A stretch of 64,000 nucleotides of DNA from Trichoplusia ni (taxonomy: Eukaryota > Arthropoda > Insecta > Lepidoptera > Noctuidae). This document shows, piece after piece, positions 12,007 to 23,508 of this stretch. Where the stretch lies: the NCBI RefSeq assembly GCF_003590095.1, contig NC_039491.1, positions 1,364,001-1,428,000 of the forward strand. Reading direction: 5' to 3'. Position 1 is the first letter of the stretch. The number at the start of each line of letters is the position of its first letter. A program made the translations under genes and the position numbers. The notes below the pieces were generated by a model that did not search any database, had not been told where the DNA came from, and saw nothing but the letters and a program-made list of their open reading frames with translations.

Positions 12007-12236
12007 AAATGGCAAGACCACTGGTACCAATGGTAATGGTAATTGAGTGGAGACCACGTTTAGGCAAACGTAGTGTAGGACACCCTGCGGCACGATGGAC
12101 CGATGATTTGAAGAAGGTGGCTGGCAGCGGATGGGCGTGGGCTGCCCAGGACCGGGATGGTTGGCGCTTTTTGGGGGAGGCCGACGTTCAGCAGTGGACG
12201 GCGATAGGCTTAGATGATGATGATGAAATGGCAAGA
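12007..12236 (+). mobile_element. 5'-truncated RTE-like LINE insertion with 11-bp target duplication
   Basis: The 11-mer AAATGGCAAGA occurs at 12007-12017 and again at 12226-12236 and brackets a 208-bp insert. The insert is only the 3' end of a non-LTR retrotransposon and finishes in a TGATGATGATGA tail, which is typical of RTE-type elements. The intact duplication suggests a fairly recent insertion. Its sequence is clearly richer in G and C than the surrounding DNA. Confidence 0.85.
12018..12225 (+). pseudogene. C-terminal remnant of a LINE reverse transcriptase ORF
   Basis: In the frame of 12009, the translation holds RLGKRSVGHPAARWTDDLKK, then GSGWAWAAQDRDGW and VQQWTAIG followed by aspartates from the GAT tail. 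The pattern G(R/H)P..RW.DD, A.DR..W, (A/V)QQW is the carboxy end of ORF2 in lepidopteran RTE-like elements, downstream of the reverse transcriptase core. Only about 65 of the usual roughly one thousand residues remain, with no catalytic domain, so it is inactive. The apparent 113-codon gene 12009-12350 is this remnant read through into flanking DNA. Confidence 0.85.
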
Positions 12237-13359
12237 GTTGATGTTCCTCATATATCCTCAAAACAGAGACCACTGTGCTCAATGTATAGTTATTCTAATT
12301 CTAGGCAGCGATTGAACGTGATAAGTGTCACCCACAAATGTTTGCTCTAAATCTGAATGTGTGTTTTTTCATGGTACTGTATTGAACCCTTCCCAAGGTA
12401 TGTATTCTAGATCAAAAGTAGACCTTTAGTAGTAAATATTAAAAGTTTAGAATCATCTACTATACTACCCATTTTAATGATCAGAGTTCAAAGACGGAAC
12501 TGCAATAAAAAATAAACACCCATTAATTAACAATGTTAAAATTATTTTATCGTTTCTAATTAAATGTCAAGACACTAAGTAATGAGACCGCGTATTAAAG
12601 GAGACTATGTAAATCTCTGTTAATTAAATGAGAAGGATTAAGCCTTTCGAACATTGAAGCTTAGTTATTATAGCGCTGAAGAATATGTCAGTGATTTTTT
12701 CAGAAAGTATAGCCACTGTAGTTATGTCTTTAGTGTTTTTGTTTGTGGCTGTTTTATCTACATAAAATCTAATAATTTGAAGGTTCTGAAAAGTCTCTGT
12801 TCTTGAAGCAAAAACACAGACTTTGCTTTTTTTTTTAACTCTAAAAATTGAAATTAAAATTGCCAGTTAAATCTTATATAAACGATATAAGATGTAGATT
12901 TTATACGACTATAAAAGTATTTTGGATTTAAGAAAGTCGTGCATTACGTATACCACTTTCAAAATTATGATCTGCATGTAACTACGATCTAAGATTTTCA
13001 AATTGACGGCAATGTTTCGTAACAAAATTTACCTAGTAAGACCACGAAAAATCTGAATGAATATTAAATATTGAACGTTTTATTAAAGAGATAGAAAACA
13101 AAACCTCAGTTTACTGGCATAAAACACAGACGATAAACCAGGAACCTGATAACGACTTGCCAATTTATGAGGCTGTGGTAAAAATTTACGACTATAGTCA
13201 AGAACTTACTATATAATGTCAACGATTTTCCTTGAAAATGATCATTGTGAAAATGTTGAAGTTTATTGACTGACTTTGATAGAAAAAGTTACGTGGGTGA
13301 TATGTCACTTGGCGGTAGAAATATATCTTCTGAAATATCATTCTGTTAATGTTATATTA
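12237..13359. other. Non-coding AT-rich DNA
   Basis: No open frame of note, no recognised repeat and no RNA gene. GC content is low throughout. Confidence 0.55.
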
Positions 13360-13419
13360 TTGCAGTTGTAGAAGGGAGATGCCACTCTACATAGTGTTGT
13401 GTGCTACCATGCCTCCAGA
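13360..13419. repeat. Short imperfect palindrome family, copy 2
   Basis: TTGCAGTTGTAGAAGGGAGA followed by TGCCACTCTACATAGTGTTG matches the left arm of copy 5 at 32993. The right arm (GTGCTACCATGCCTCCA) is diverged. The hairpin is weaker than in copies 1, 4 and 5. Confidence 0.5.
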
Positions 13420-13677
13420 ATTAACAGTTTCAACTCGAAATTTATCTCACAAACTTTAAGGAGTGAATCGGAAAAAGAAATACGATAAAGCACCGAACAT
13501 AAATGAATAGTTAATATGTAGAAAGAAAAATAAACATTCACTTCATTAAATTTAATATTTGAATTGCTTTTGTGTAAATTCTTAAGCCATACATGGGAAA
13601 AATAATTTTTTTCAGGGTGCAATGTTAATAACTTCAAACCACGTCGAGAGGATTTTTTAATTTTCACCTCCTAAATA

Positions 13678-13800
13678 TCCCGACGTTTCGACACCTTTGC
13701 AGGTATCATGGTCACGGAAAGACTCGGTGTCGAAACGTCGGGAACAAAAATCAAAAATTAAACCGCGATAAAATCCGTAAAAGTAGTTCCATTTCAATAC
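13678..13800 (-). mobile_element. Foldback repeat family, short-stem copy
   Basis: TCCCGACGTTTCGACACC (13678-13695) and its exact complement (13726-13743) form an 18-bp stem around a 30-nt spacer that keeps GCAGGTATCATGGTCACGG. Downstream, 13757-13799 is the complement of the flank seen at 19059-19103 (ATCGCGGTTTAATT), so the element reads on the minus strand. No coding capacity. Compared with the 19.1-kb copy, most of the second arm is gone. Confidence 0.75.
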
Positions 13801-16660
13801 GTTTTTCATTTAGTACCTTCCGACATAATGTTCAAAATAACACAGTCAGAAATTACGCAAATTTCTTTCAAATATAGATAACACACCTAAACAGATAGTA
13901 AACCTTAACTCTACCAAGTAACATACGCCATAATAGTTTAAAGGTCACCGCAATACTGAAAAGGGTAAAGTTCGTGCTTTCTTAATCGCCAATCTAAACC
14001 CTTATTAACCCACGGCTTTCGGCGCTTCTAAACTATATTTCAAAGGTTAATGCAAAGGGTTATGCGTCACTGGCATCGGAGCGGTGTCGCTAACTATCTA
14101 AACACTACCTGTTACCTGCAGCTTTGCCTACAGAATTAGGAAACAATTATTGCAAAACTATTTGAGACTGACTTTGTTAAAAAATATGTATCTGTTAATT
14201 GTCTTTGTAGCTGATTCTATAAGTAATTATGTTTGTTTAAATTGTCTCTGTACATAAATTGTTAAATAAATAATTTAACATCGATCTTAAATAGGATATA
14301 GTGATGGTTTTTTACTGACGCGTGCGTTTTATACGTGAGGACTCGTAATCCGCTTGCCGTTGTCTATAATGTCTTCTTCTGATAACTATTTATATAGTTG
14401 TAACTATTCCATTTTCATAGATACATAAAATGATAGATACATATAATTCTTTATCAACAACCATTGCAGTACAATATATACTATTTCTCTATGTTAAAAT
14501 GAGTTGTTTTCCTAGCCCAAAATTCTTAATTATATGAGATACAAAAAAGATAAAATATAAAATAAAATCATTTTTATTTTATTATAAATTACATATTGCT
14601 CATAAACAAATATACGAAACCAACAGTAAAACCATGAACCAGTTCCAAAATATAAAACGATACTTAAAAAAACATAAAATTACAAACATACATTTTAATT
14701 CGAACTCTATATAGATGGTTTTAATGAATCACACACTGAGAATTTATGGTGTGTTTTATCACGTTAGTAACCTCTGAAGGTTAGTTCGAGGTTATATATA
14801 CATGTAGCGTTAAAACAACGTAAACTTTTACTGGTTAGTATATAGGTTTTATTTATTACAACTATTCGAAGAATTTTATTTGTTTAGGCTACTGACGCGA
14901 AGCAAATTACGTCGTACATTTAAAATAAGTACGCTTTTAACATAAAAATGTACATTCGTTTATGGAGAACGACTTGAATTCTCTAAAAAACATAGCGGGT
15001 AGAATTTAGAAAGAAGTAAACGCCAGTAAGTTATCGTTGGTTTGTAGACAAGCTGTATTTCTTCCAGCACTGATGTTGATCAATAAGTATTGAACTAAGT
15101 TTAAGTTACGTCACTTGTTGAAAAGAAATGACATTCCCATACATTTTAATATTTTTATTATAATGCGCTAAAACATTATCTATCCCACTTTAGATAAACC
15201 AAATAAACAGAAAATATGTTTTTCAATTAAAACTGGCATTTACGTTTTAAGGTCACCTCACACAAATCTTTAATAAATCAAATGGTTTTAATTTAATATC
15301 TTTATATTTTTAAGTGCCACTTTAGAATGTAATTTGCTAATTAATTTTGTTTTTTTTTTGTCCTGTAATTGGACTTATGAAAAGATGAAGATGGAGTTTG
15401 TAAAGAAGTGTTATTTATCTTTACATTCATTAAAATAAATAAAGTTCATTTGATTTTGTTTATTTTACAAATGTGTAGTGTCCATCCTCTTTAAGTTTGT
15501 TAAGTTTTAAGAGATTTTAGAGGATCCCTGCAATTTAAATATCTAATGGACTTAACAACACCGGCATTTGCATTCGGTTGGAACATGCATTTTTGTGTGC
15601 AAGGCTATTAACAAAGTAAGTCAAGCAAGTCAGATGTCGGCAAGATAGTTAGTTCTTTAACTAGTTGTTTTAAGTTTAACTTTGATTTTAATGCATTTTA
15701 TTCGTACTTATAGTCGTAGCATGATAGCCTTTAGTTTCATTCGGATCCGACACAAAAAAATATTTACACATGTAGAGACTGACATAAGCGGGTAATAAAA
15801 AGCAAACAAACTAATATTTTTCATCATCAAATATAAGAATTAACGTTAAGATACGTAAGTATTTTTTAAATAAATTTAATCGAAGAGAATGTTTGCGACT
15901 CTCATCCTTTGTGACCGCAACCCATGAATGAATTAACTGACCAGACCCATGCAATTTTAAAACTCAAATCCGAAGTTAACCCGTATTAAACGTATCGGGC
16001 AAAAGGTCAGAAAAGCGGTTAAATAAATATCGAACTTTTTAGACAATTTTAAATTAATTAAGTTGGGAAGGCGGTTTGTTGATTTTTTATATAATTAATT
16101 GTTTTAATTATAGTAATACTTATTTAAATTGGACGCATTCAGATTTTATACTAAAGTGCAAAGTGAAAATAAAAATAAACATTCCAAGAAACAACCCAGC
16201 TTATCGGGCGTAGCAAACCTACGATTTCGTAGCAATCGTAGCCATTTGTTAGCCTACGCCGTAGCGTTTATAAATAGCACATGTCTACTTCTTTGGGGCG
16301 ATCTAAAATGGTGGATTTCGCAAATCGGTATCATTTTATACAACAAAGCTCTTGTCTCACCAATGTCGTGGATATATTTAATAGATTTATGACTGCAATA
16401 TGAGAGCTTTTCTCGCCTCTAGCACGCAATGCATGTATATATAAGTTGGCATATATATCACAAGTCCGGACAATTTTGATGTATAGAGCCATCAAAGCAT
16501 ACTATTGGTATGGTCACTGACAAATATCGTGTGAAGGTGGACGTCGATGGAATTTTGTTTGTATTGAAAATTCCTATTTCAGGGCGAAATACACAGCGGG
16601 AGCATACGCGCGAGGGAAACCAGTATTTGTTTTTGTGCGTATGTCTGTATGGATTTTGAG
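13801..16660. other. Non-coding DNA with one GTAGC/CTACG cluster
   Basis: No supported gene. The frame at 16129-16392 starts within AT-rich DNA, has no motif and crosses the CTACG-rich patch at 16208-16265. Slightly GC-richer DNA at 14030-14110 is not coding in any frame. The remainder is unassigned. Confidence 0.5.
16208..16265. repeat. GTAGC/CTACG-rich cluster 1
   Basis: Within 58 bp there are repeated CTACG and CGTAG units on both strands (CGTAGCAAACCTACG, TTCGTAGCAATCGTAGCC, GCCTACGCCGTAGCG). Similar clusters lie at 50336-50412 and 63238-63281, and a GTAGTGGCGTAGTG patch lies near 63525. These could be short palindromic repeat cores; no boundaries were found. Confidence 0.45.
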
Positions 16661-16896
16661 AAATAATAAATAAATAAATGCGGACAACATCACATACATT
16701 GTTCTGAGCCCAAAGTAAGTTGCTTAAGCACTTGTGTTATGGAATTCAGATACAACGAAGGTACCACAAACACCCAGACCCGAGACAATGTAGAAATTTG
16801 AATTTTTACATTGACCCGACCGGGGATCGAACCCGGGACCTCAGAGCTAGCGACACCTTGAACAGGTGTGTACGCCACTCGACCACGAAGATCGTC
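16661..16896 (-). mobile_element. SINE family A, full-length copy
   Basis: On the minus strand the element starts GACGATCTTCGTGGTCGAGT, with an A-box-like TGGTCGAGTGG, followed by a B box in GGGTTCGATCCCCGG, as expected of a tRNA-derived SINE transcribed by RNA polymerase III. The body holds GTCTCGGGTCTGGGTGTTTG and TTGTATCTGAATTCCATAAC. The tail is a TTTA-rich run (CGCATTTATTTATTTATTAT). It is non-autonomous and non-coding; frames of 62 and 80 codons overlapping it are incidental. A sister copy lies at 34936-35182. Confidence 0.85.
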
Positions 16897-17660
16897 ATAA
16901 GAATGTAATCTTTCATTTAAGTAAATGTCCATTAATGCTTGTGAGCTATGTAGGGGTCTGTAATGATTGTGGACTATTTTCTTTCATAGGCGGATTAAAA
17001 CATACTTGATGTACATATTTATTTTTATTTTTAGATTAAATTAAATCACCACTACCATAAATTAAATGTGTTATGTATTTTCGCACGTATGTCAGCGCAA
17101 TTCATGACGCAAAGATTCATCTCTCTTCTAGACCCCGACATCCAAAGAATATACATAATAATATCAACTATAAATTATGAATATTACTAGAAATTATGAA
17201 TCCTATGGGCACAGCAATGCATCAACGAAATACTTCTACATTCACGAGGAAACCAAAAAAAACATACAAACAGACACCACTACCCACACATGATCTGTGC
17301 TACGTGACGACAAGAATAGTATTCAATGATCTGTGTAGTTTCCAGAAATAACTTTCCTATTTCCAGGAACTTTTCTATTTTCTAACCAACCTTAATCTTA
17401 ACCTTGACAAAATGTTGATCGAACATAAGCTCAAGGCAACGAACTAATCAATCAACGGGCTAATTATTAACGATTACCAGGACTTAACACTAGAATATGG
17501 CTCGCACCGAAGATTGATTACCTATGGAAGTCAGATTGTTCTAAATATGCAAACATTTTTATTAGGGCTGTTGTTGGTGGTTGTTTGTAATTAATTAGTC
17601 ATCAACTACGAGTTTCTTTCTTAGCTGAATCTTTGTAGTCAACATATTTTTTTTGTTTAA
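16897..17660. other. Non-coding AT-rich DNA
   Basis: No gene, RNA gene or recognised repeat could be supported in this stretch. Confidence 0.5.
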
Positions 17661-17784
17661 TAGGTACGAGGCAACTGAGCGAAAAGGAGCGAAGATATTA
17701 TGGAAAATGTAAAAAAACAGGGTAGGTATAAATTATAATTTATATTTTCTAACCACGCGGACGAAGTCGCGGGCAACAGCTAGT
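17661..17784 (-). repeat. Interspersed repeat 'CTAGCTGTTGCCCGCGACTTCG', 5' part
   Basis: Read on the minus strand it starts CTAGCTGTTGCCCGCGACTT, continues CGTCCGCGTGGTTAG and includes CCTGTTTTTTTACATTTTCC and ATCTTCGCTCCTTTTCGCTC. A longer plus-strand copy lies at 25718-25955, which shows that this one has lost its 3' half. Confidence 0.75.
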
Positions 17785-18074
17785 CATTAATAAAAGTAGG
17801 TTTTGGTTAGATTTGAAAACAAAGTAAACAAAAACAATTATATAAATGTAAACGAATGATAAAAAAAATATGAAAAAGAAGAAAATAATCTACAAGTCAA
17901 TATGGAAATTTTTAACGTTCTACAATACCTTGACTTGAACAAAACTAACTAAAAAAGGACCAGGTGTTTTAACTTACAAATCATAGACATTTTACATACG
18001 AATTAATAAAACCTCTTTTTAATTACATAGATAAAAATACGAACCCTCCATTGTATGTAAACCTTTTTATACAG

Positions 18075-18304
18075 CGATATTTGCGCGAGCAAGCCATAAT
18101 TGTAAGATGCCTATCAGCTGTGCTCATTATCGAAGATTGCAGCGCTTGCAGTGTTTTCGTACCTTCGGCATTAACGGAGATTTCCTCATTCAAGCGGCCA
18201 TCTTGGTTATGACCATATTAAGCTTAGCCAGCAAATATGAGGTTACTGCTGAACTTGCGAAATTGTCTAAACATCTGGAAAGGGCCTTATTATCTACCTA
18301 CTGA
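18075..18304 (+). CDS. Weak candidate terminal exon or small ORF, unidentified
   Basis: An ATG frame at 18107-18304 encodes 65 residues, and the same frame stays open upstream to an acceptor-like CTTTTTATACAG ending at 18074. The product has a basic N-terminal part (HYRRLQRLQ), a hydrophobic stretch (FLIQAAILVMTILSLA) and an amphipathic C-terminal part (ELAKLSKHLERALL). Composition is more GC-rich than the flanks. I recognise no family, no donor partner exon is visible, and frames of this size are expected by chance. Treat as a low-confidence hypothesis. Confidence 0.18.
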
Positions 18305-19058
18305 AGATTAATAGATAGTCTTGTGACTGAGATCAGGATAATTACACCTAACTTCATGAATACCGATGAAAGCAAATCTTAACTATTAAAAATACAAACA
18401 ATAGCAAAACATTTTTATGGAGTTCTAAAAAAAATATTTATATTTTTTAATTATAGAAGTAATTCAGTTACTCTGTAAAAGCGTGTTAGCCAAGCATACA
18501 GCTTTAGTTGTAGTTTATTTGTTTATTCTAAGCCTTGACTCTCAAGCTCGCTCTCTGAGCATCATCAAGACTTACTTCACGTTGTAAGTCAGTACGTACT
18601 ACTTTACTACGTAATTCTACGTAACAATACATTGAACCAATTAAACACAACCTACACCTAATAATTTCATTGTTCTCCTGTTAACTGCTACACATGAGGC
18701 ATAAGAGAGGATTCCGTGACGTCATGAGCGCAGATGTAGCTTGATACGTGCATGGATTATCTATTTCGCAGCGTATTAGACCGGCGCATACCAAGTGGAA
18801 AGCGGATAGCGTTGTACCAGGGAATGTTCAGATAGTATCACCGTTTACCGTTAGATTTTACTGTGTTACATGGGACTTTCTCAGCTCAAAAGCTACCAGT
18901 GACATGGTGTTAGAAATGTCTGGAATCTTGAACGATTTTTCTTGGGAAACATAGAGTTATCTTCATGATATCAGTCATAGAAAAATTTATTCATTTTCTC
19001 TTATTTCACTTTAATAAAAACTATTTTGCGGTTCATTAGGTTTACGCAAATGTTAGAC
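18305..19058. other. Non-coding DNA
   Basis: The frame at 18748-18954 lacks motifs. A full TGACGTCA palindrome (CRE-type sequence) lies at 18717-18724. Nothing else could be assigned. Confidence 0.45.
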
Positions 19059-19282
19059 ATTGAAATGAAACTACTTTTACGGATTTTATCGCGGTTTAAT
19101 TTTAAAATTTAGTTCCCGACGTTTCGACACCTTTGCAGGTATCATGGTCACGGGCAGACTGAGATGGTGTTCGTCTTGACAGAAGATATTGCTCGTTCTA
19201 CTTTCATATTTTAATTAATTATTTGTGTCAGTCTGCCCGTGACCATGATACCTGCAAAGGTGTCGAAACGTCGGGAACTAAA
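19059..19282 (+). mobile_element. Foldback repeat family, best-preserved copy
   Basis: A 55-bp perfect inverted repeat lies at 19108-19162 and 19228-19282, beginning TTTAGTTCCCGACGTTTCGA and including TGCAGGTATCATGGTCACGG. The arms are separated by 65 bp of AT-rich spacer. The upstream flank 19059-19103 (AAACTACTTTTACGGATTTT) belongs to the family, since it also accompanies the copies at 13678 and 54329. There is no reading frame. The structure suits a foldback or MITE-type element, or an inverted duplication of one repeat end. Confidence 0.8.
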
Positions 19283-19611
19283 ATCTAGAAACTATTTATT
19301 TATCTATTACAAATTGTTTTCTTTGTACTCACTGAGTGTGTTGGTATCTAAAATCTCTATATAAAGCTAAAAACTGCTTGTAACCGAAACGTTTAAGACT
19401 CGCAGCAAGTTAGTTAAACAAACATTAAGTAGACAACAGTCAAAAGGTCAACCGCTTAGCTTAATTTCATGCGTGTCTCCACATCAGTTATTAGGATTAG
19501 ATTTAGTTATAAGCTTGTTTATACAATCTCTTTATACAGTCTGGGTTATTTCTAGCACTGTCTATGTCATCTTACATTTGTTCTATTTTTAGTTTAGCTT
19601 GGACTTCAATA

Positions 19612-19680
19612 GACGTGTTAGCCTAGTGGAAGATTGCATTAGTGACAAATCAAAGATCTCGAAATCAATCCCAAGGTAAG
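19612..19680 (+). repeat. Degenerate tRNA-derived SINE head
   Basis: GTTAGCCTAGTGGAAGATTG has an A-box-like TAGCCTAGTGG, and 35-40 bases later TCGAAATCAATCCCAAGG resembles a decayed box B followed by a SINE body (GTAAGCCTGAAATTT). No cloverleaf can be drawn with confidence, so it is not a functional tRNA gene. Confidence 0.45.
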
Positions 19681-22600
19681 CCTGAAATTTGGTAATGAGA
19701 ACTTCTTTGATAAGAAAAGTTCAACAAACTTAAACAAGATACTATAACAGTATAAGACGATGTTACTAATGTCTTATATTAATAACTCGCTGACAGGCTT
19801 AGATAAGGGCAGCGCTAAATAAGGCCCAAGAATACAACCCACTTTATCACATAATTATCGTTAAAGGAAATTGTTCGCGATCAACCTAAAACTTTCCTTA
19901 AGTAGAAACGTACGAAAGCGTAATAAAATTAGAGGTTGTTGATATAAAGTAACACAATATAAAGAGAGAAATCTTTGTCGTTTATTTTGTTGAACTACAA
20001 TTTATCGTCTAGCAAGCCTTTGTAAAGATACATTTGAGTTCCAAAAATCAAGCCGTATTGAGGTGCTCACTCTTTTTGAAGATAAAAGTTTAAAAAAATC
20101 TTTGTTGTATATTGCAGCTTTAACATGATCCGGTATAATTCAAGGCAGTAGATAACATTTTTTTGTAGAAGTACTTAAATTATTTTAAACAGACAGCCAT
20201 GCCATTTGTTCATAAGGTATGTCAAAACATTAAATTTATTTTGTAACTCTCTAATACTTTTCTGTTATCAGACGGTACAAATATTTCTTTCAACATTATG
20301 CAGGATTTTGCACGAACAAATAACAATATTTAATCAGCTACTCCACAGACTATCAATCAGAATTTGCACGCAAATAATTACCAAGTTCTTTGATAGATCG
20401 GGGAAAGATTAGGGAAGATAAAATGGAAGATAAAATGGAAACAATAGGGCTTGAAGCTTGATTCACTTTCACTACCATTCATAATTACGTAAATGATCAA
20501 ATTATAGATATTATGTAAGCTTTTGTTATTGTTCGCCATTTGAAATATGTTTGTAATATACATATGTTATAGTTGATAGAAAATAATGTCATGTCCATAA
20601 GTTGGATAAGTTGGAGGTATGGAGAGGACAGGGCAATGTCATGTGACTAAACGAATTGGAATATCATTTCCATACACTTCAGAGATTTCTATTGACTAAG
20701 GATGGTAAAAATTATACTTAAAAAGGCTTAGTAGAAACACCAGCTAAATACTGTGACCGATTCATTATGTCCGTTATTATCTGTAACTTATTTTTATAAA
20801 AAAAAATAAAGTCTTATATAAGGCATTCGTCCAAAAGCACTCTTACGGAATACTTGAATATAAGTGCATTTGACAGCCTCACAGGGAAAAAGAAAATGTG
20901 TGACAAAGCATCAGTCATTCCTTTAGCAGAAGAAGTCGTCCCGTGGTATGGAATGACACGCTCTATGAGAATGGATAACGATAGTACCTAGTAAAGAATA
21001 CATTTCTCCTCTCTATAGAGGCTTGTGGAAATCAGAGTAGAGAGTTTATTATTATTTCTTGGCCTCGAATACTTATTATGTATAAAATAAAATAGAAATT
21101 ATGTACAAAAGGCAATGATCAATCATACATTAATGAAGTTCACACCTTTTTTTTTACAGGAAATTCCTATAAATATAATATTGAACAACCCCATTTACGT
21201 ACCATAAGGAATGAAGGAATGAAGTTTCACCGCCCGAATAGACTCAGTATTGTTACGTTTAACAGATCTAATTGAAATACATGTTTTTGATTTTTGTATA
21301 AATTCAACATATCCAATGTAAGAGTATAGTGTGAGCTTCTACGAGCTCCGAAGGCTTTCTGACAAGAAACGAGACGCAGTTACATGCAGTGTATTACGAC
21401 GTCTCCCTTCCACAATGGTAAGTCTTGTCTTTAATCTTTCCTTGTATATTTGTACAAGTACAGAATGCCAAGAAGGCTACGCTCTCGGCTATACATTCCT
21501 TATTTTCTCACAAATTAAATTGAAAATAAATCCCTCGTAATATTTTATATGGAATGATATCAAAACACAATAAAATTCTTATGATCTTTGTTTCTGCGGT
21601 TCAACGTTAGGTAAGGTACAAATACGAGTATTTTATAGACATCACATTAAATTCTGAGATACAATACTGCAATAGCATATAGCATATAGCAGGTGCATAT
21701 ACTTTTATTATGTGCTTTTCGATCTATTGTTTTTTGACTTGAATACATAAAATTTCAGTTTCCGAATAGTTATACGGATATCATTAAAAATTTTGGTTGC
21801 ATGTATGGTTATCTAATGATAATAGAACAATTTCGTATAAAAAAGCTTGTCACCCTAAACAAAAAAAAACATTATTCAGCGGTATTCCAATTCGATGAAA
21901 GTGGTAGTCAACACAGGCTAGATAGAAACAAAAGGCTAGACAGAAAGAATTACTTTCAAATTTTCGTAAAACGTAATACTAAATCTTTTCTCTCAACAAC
22001 TTTCAAAGGTGACCCCGTTTCAGCTTGGCGACAGCCCTCCTCCCTCCTCACTTAACATTCAAGTTGTTAGTTAGTCATCAATTTTCTATCTAACGAAGTC
22101 TCTTTAATTAAATTATTATGACCCTCATTCCGCCTCTTACATATCAGCTGAGGTCCTTGAACTTAAAGTTATTGAAAGATAAAAAAATATCAAGCAAGTG
22201 CAAATCGGTCTCAAAGTCAAAGAACATACAACCGAAAATATGTCCTTGGTACTTGCTTGACACCTCGATCCTGTCCTCACGAGTATGCGATGACGACGAA
22301 AACCAAAATCAAAATCATTCTAAAATCAAGCTCTATAATTTTGCATTACCCTACGGTTGAATACTAGAGAATGCGCCAGGCATAGTATGTTGTACATGAA
22401 TAAAAGAAGAAATAAATTTTTTTTTTATCCAAAATTATTTTTATTTATGTGAGACCAAATGACAGCTACTCCTCATTAAACAAAGACACAATGTCAAAAA
22501 TCTGGATCAGACATATTTTTCTTTACGAAGTCAGTTAAGAGTTAAATGAGTCACATTAAGTCGTTGATCTTGACAGTTTAAGACGTAATAAGTCTTCAAC

Positions 22601-23448
22601 CAAGAGTTCACAATAATATGTCAAAGTACTTATGAGACTTTGAAATTCTTTGAGCGTTCTTCATACTAAAGTTTCAGCAGATTCCACTACCGTTTTCCTC
22701 TTAAATTTTAAGTTAAGTTGAGCCAAATTGTCGGGTAAATAAAGCTTAATGAAAGTACTTAAGAAAGCTAAGGAATCTTTTAGTTTAACAGTCTAAATCG
22801 CAGCTTTAAATAAGTCAACTCGCTACACTAATGTTGGCGTAAGTAAGATAAGTCATACCCTAATTTTTAATACACTGGAAATTATTTCATATTTACAGTA
22901 TCAAAAGACTCTACAAATTTCCATAAGAGACTACCAGTTTTATACCACTCAAAAAAAAACTACATTTAAAAAGCACACAAAATAAATAACTCAAGTCTAG
23001 CCAAGCAAACACGGCAGGACAGTAACAAAAAGAAAAAAACAACTAGAATGTTCGCACTGTGCTGGTTTTGATAAACTTTTAACGATTTATGACAGAAGTG
23101 GTGACACAACGGCGGTTCAGACGACATCTCTATTGAATGCACTCGAACAGCTCCACGGCTCAATTTAACTTGGTTTGCTGAACAGAACTTTACAACAAAT
23201 AAATGTTAAGGATTTTTATTGCGTACGTAGTCAAAGTTTGGTAAATTTATATTGTGTTTAAACTGTGGTTGGAAACCGGCAAAACATATGCCAAAATTGC
23301 AGTAAGTACAGTGCTCTGTTATGCAGAGAAAATACTTTTAAGTATCCCATATTAAAATAAAAATGACGACCATATTTAATTAATTAACTATTATCGTCTA
23401 TTATATATCTTACGTTACCCATATCGCTTAAAGTCATATTTTTGGAAT
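19681..23448. other. Non-coding AT-rich DNA
   Basis: Frames of 60-84 codons at 20206, 20378, 21331, 21801, 22118 and 22966 lack motifs and carry the composition of the surrounding DNA. A 32-codon ATG frame at 20896-20994 has a balanced composition but nothing identifiable. ATAGCATATAGCATATAGC repeats at 21675-21693. Otherwise nothing was recognised. Confidence 0.5.
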
Positions 23449-23508
23449 CGTTTAAGAGTGACAGCGCTCTACACCACGTAGGTATTATTCTCTCTTCCAC
23501 AATACTGG
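23449..23508. repeat. Short imperfect palindrome family, copy 3
   Basis: AAGAGTGACAGCGCTCTACACCACGTAGGTATTATTCTCTCTTCCAC (read in two blocks) shows the GACAGCGCTCTACA core and the CTCTTCCAC right end of the family. The right arm is eroded, so the hairpin is partial. Confidence 0.5.

Noticed and set aside
12009..12350. 113-codon plus frame and the overlapping 112-codon minus frame as genes
   Set aside because: The plus frame is a LINE ORF2 remnant that continues into flanking DNA. The minus frame is its shadow, rich in Pro, Ser and His from the antisense of G+C-rich repeat DNA.
16815..16880. Possible tRNA gene with a good box B
   Set aside because: The A and B boxes belong to a SINE present in two near-identical copies with a TTTA tail; no acceptor stem or cloverleaf forms.
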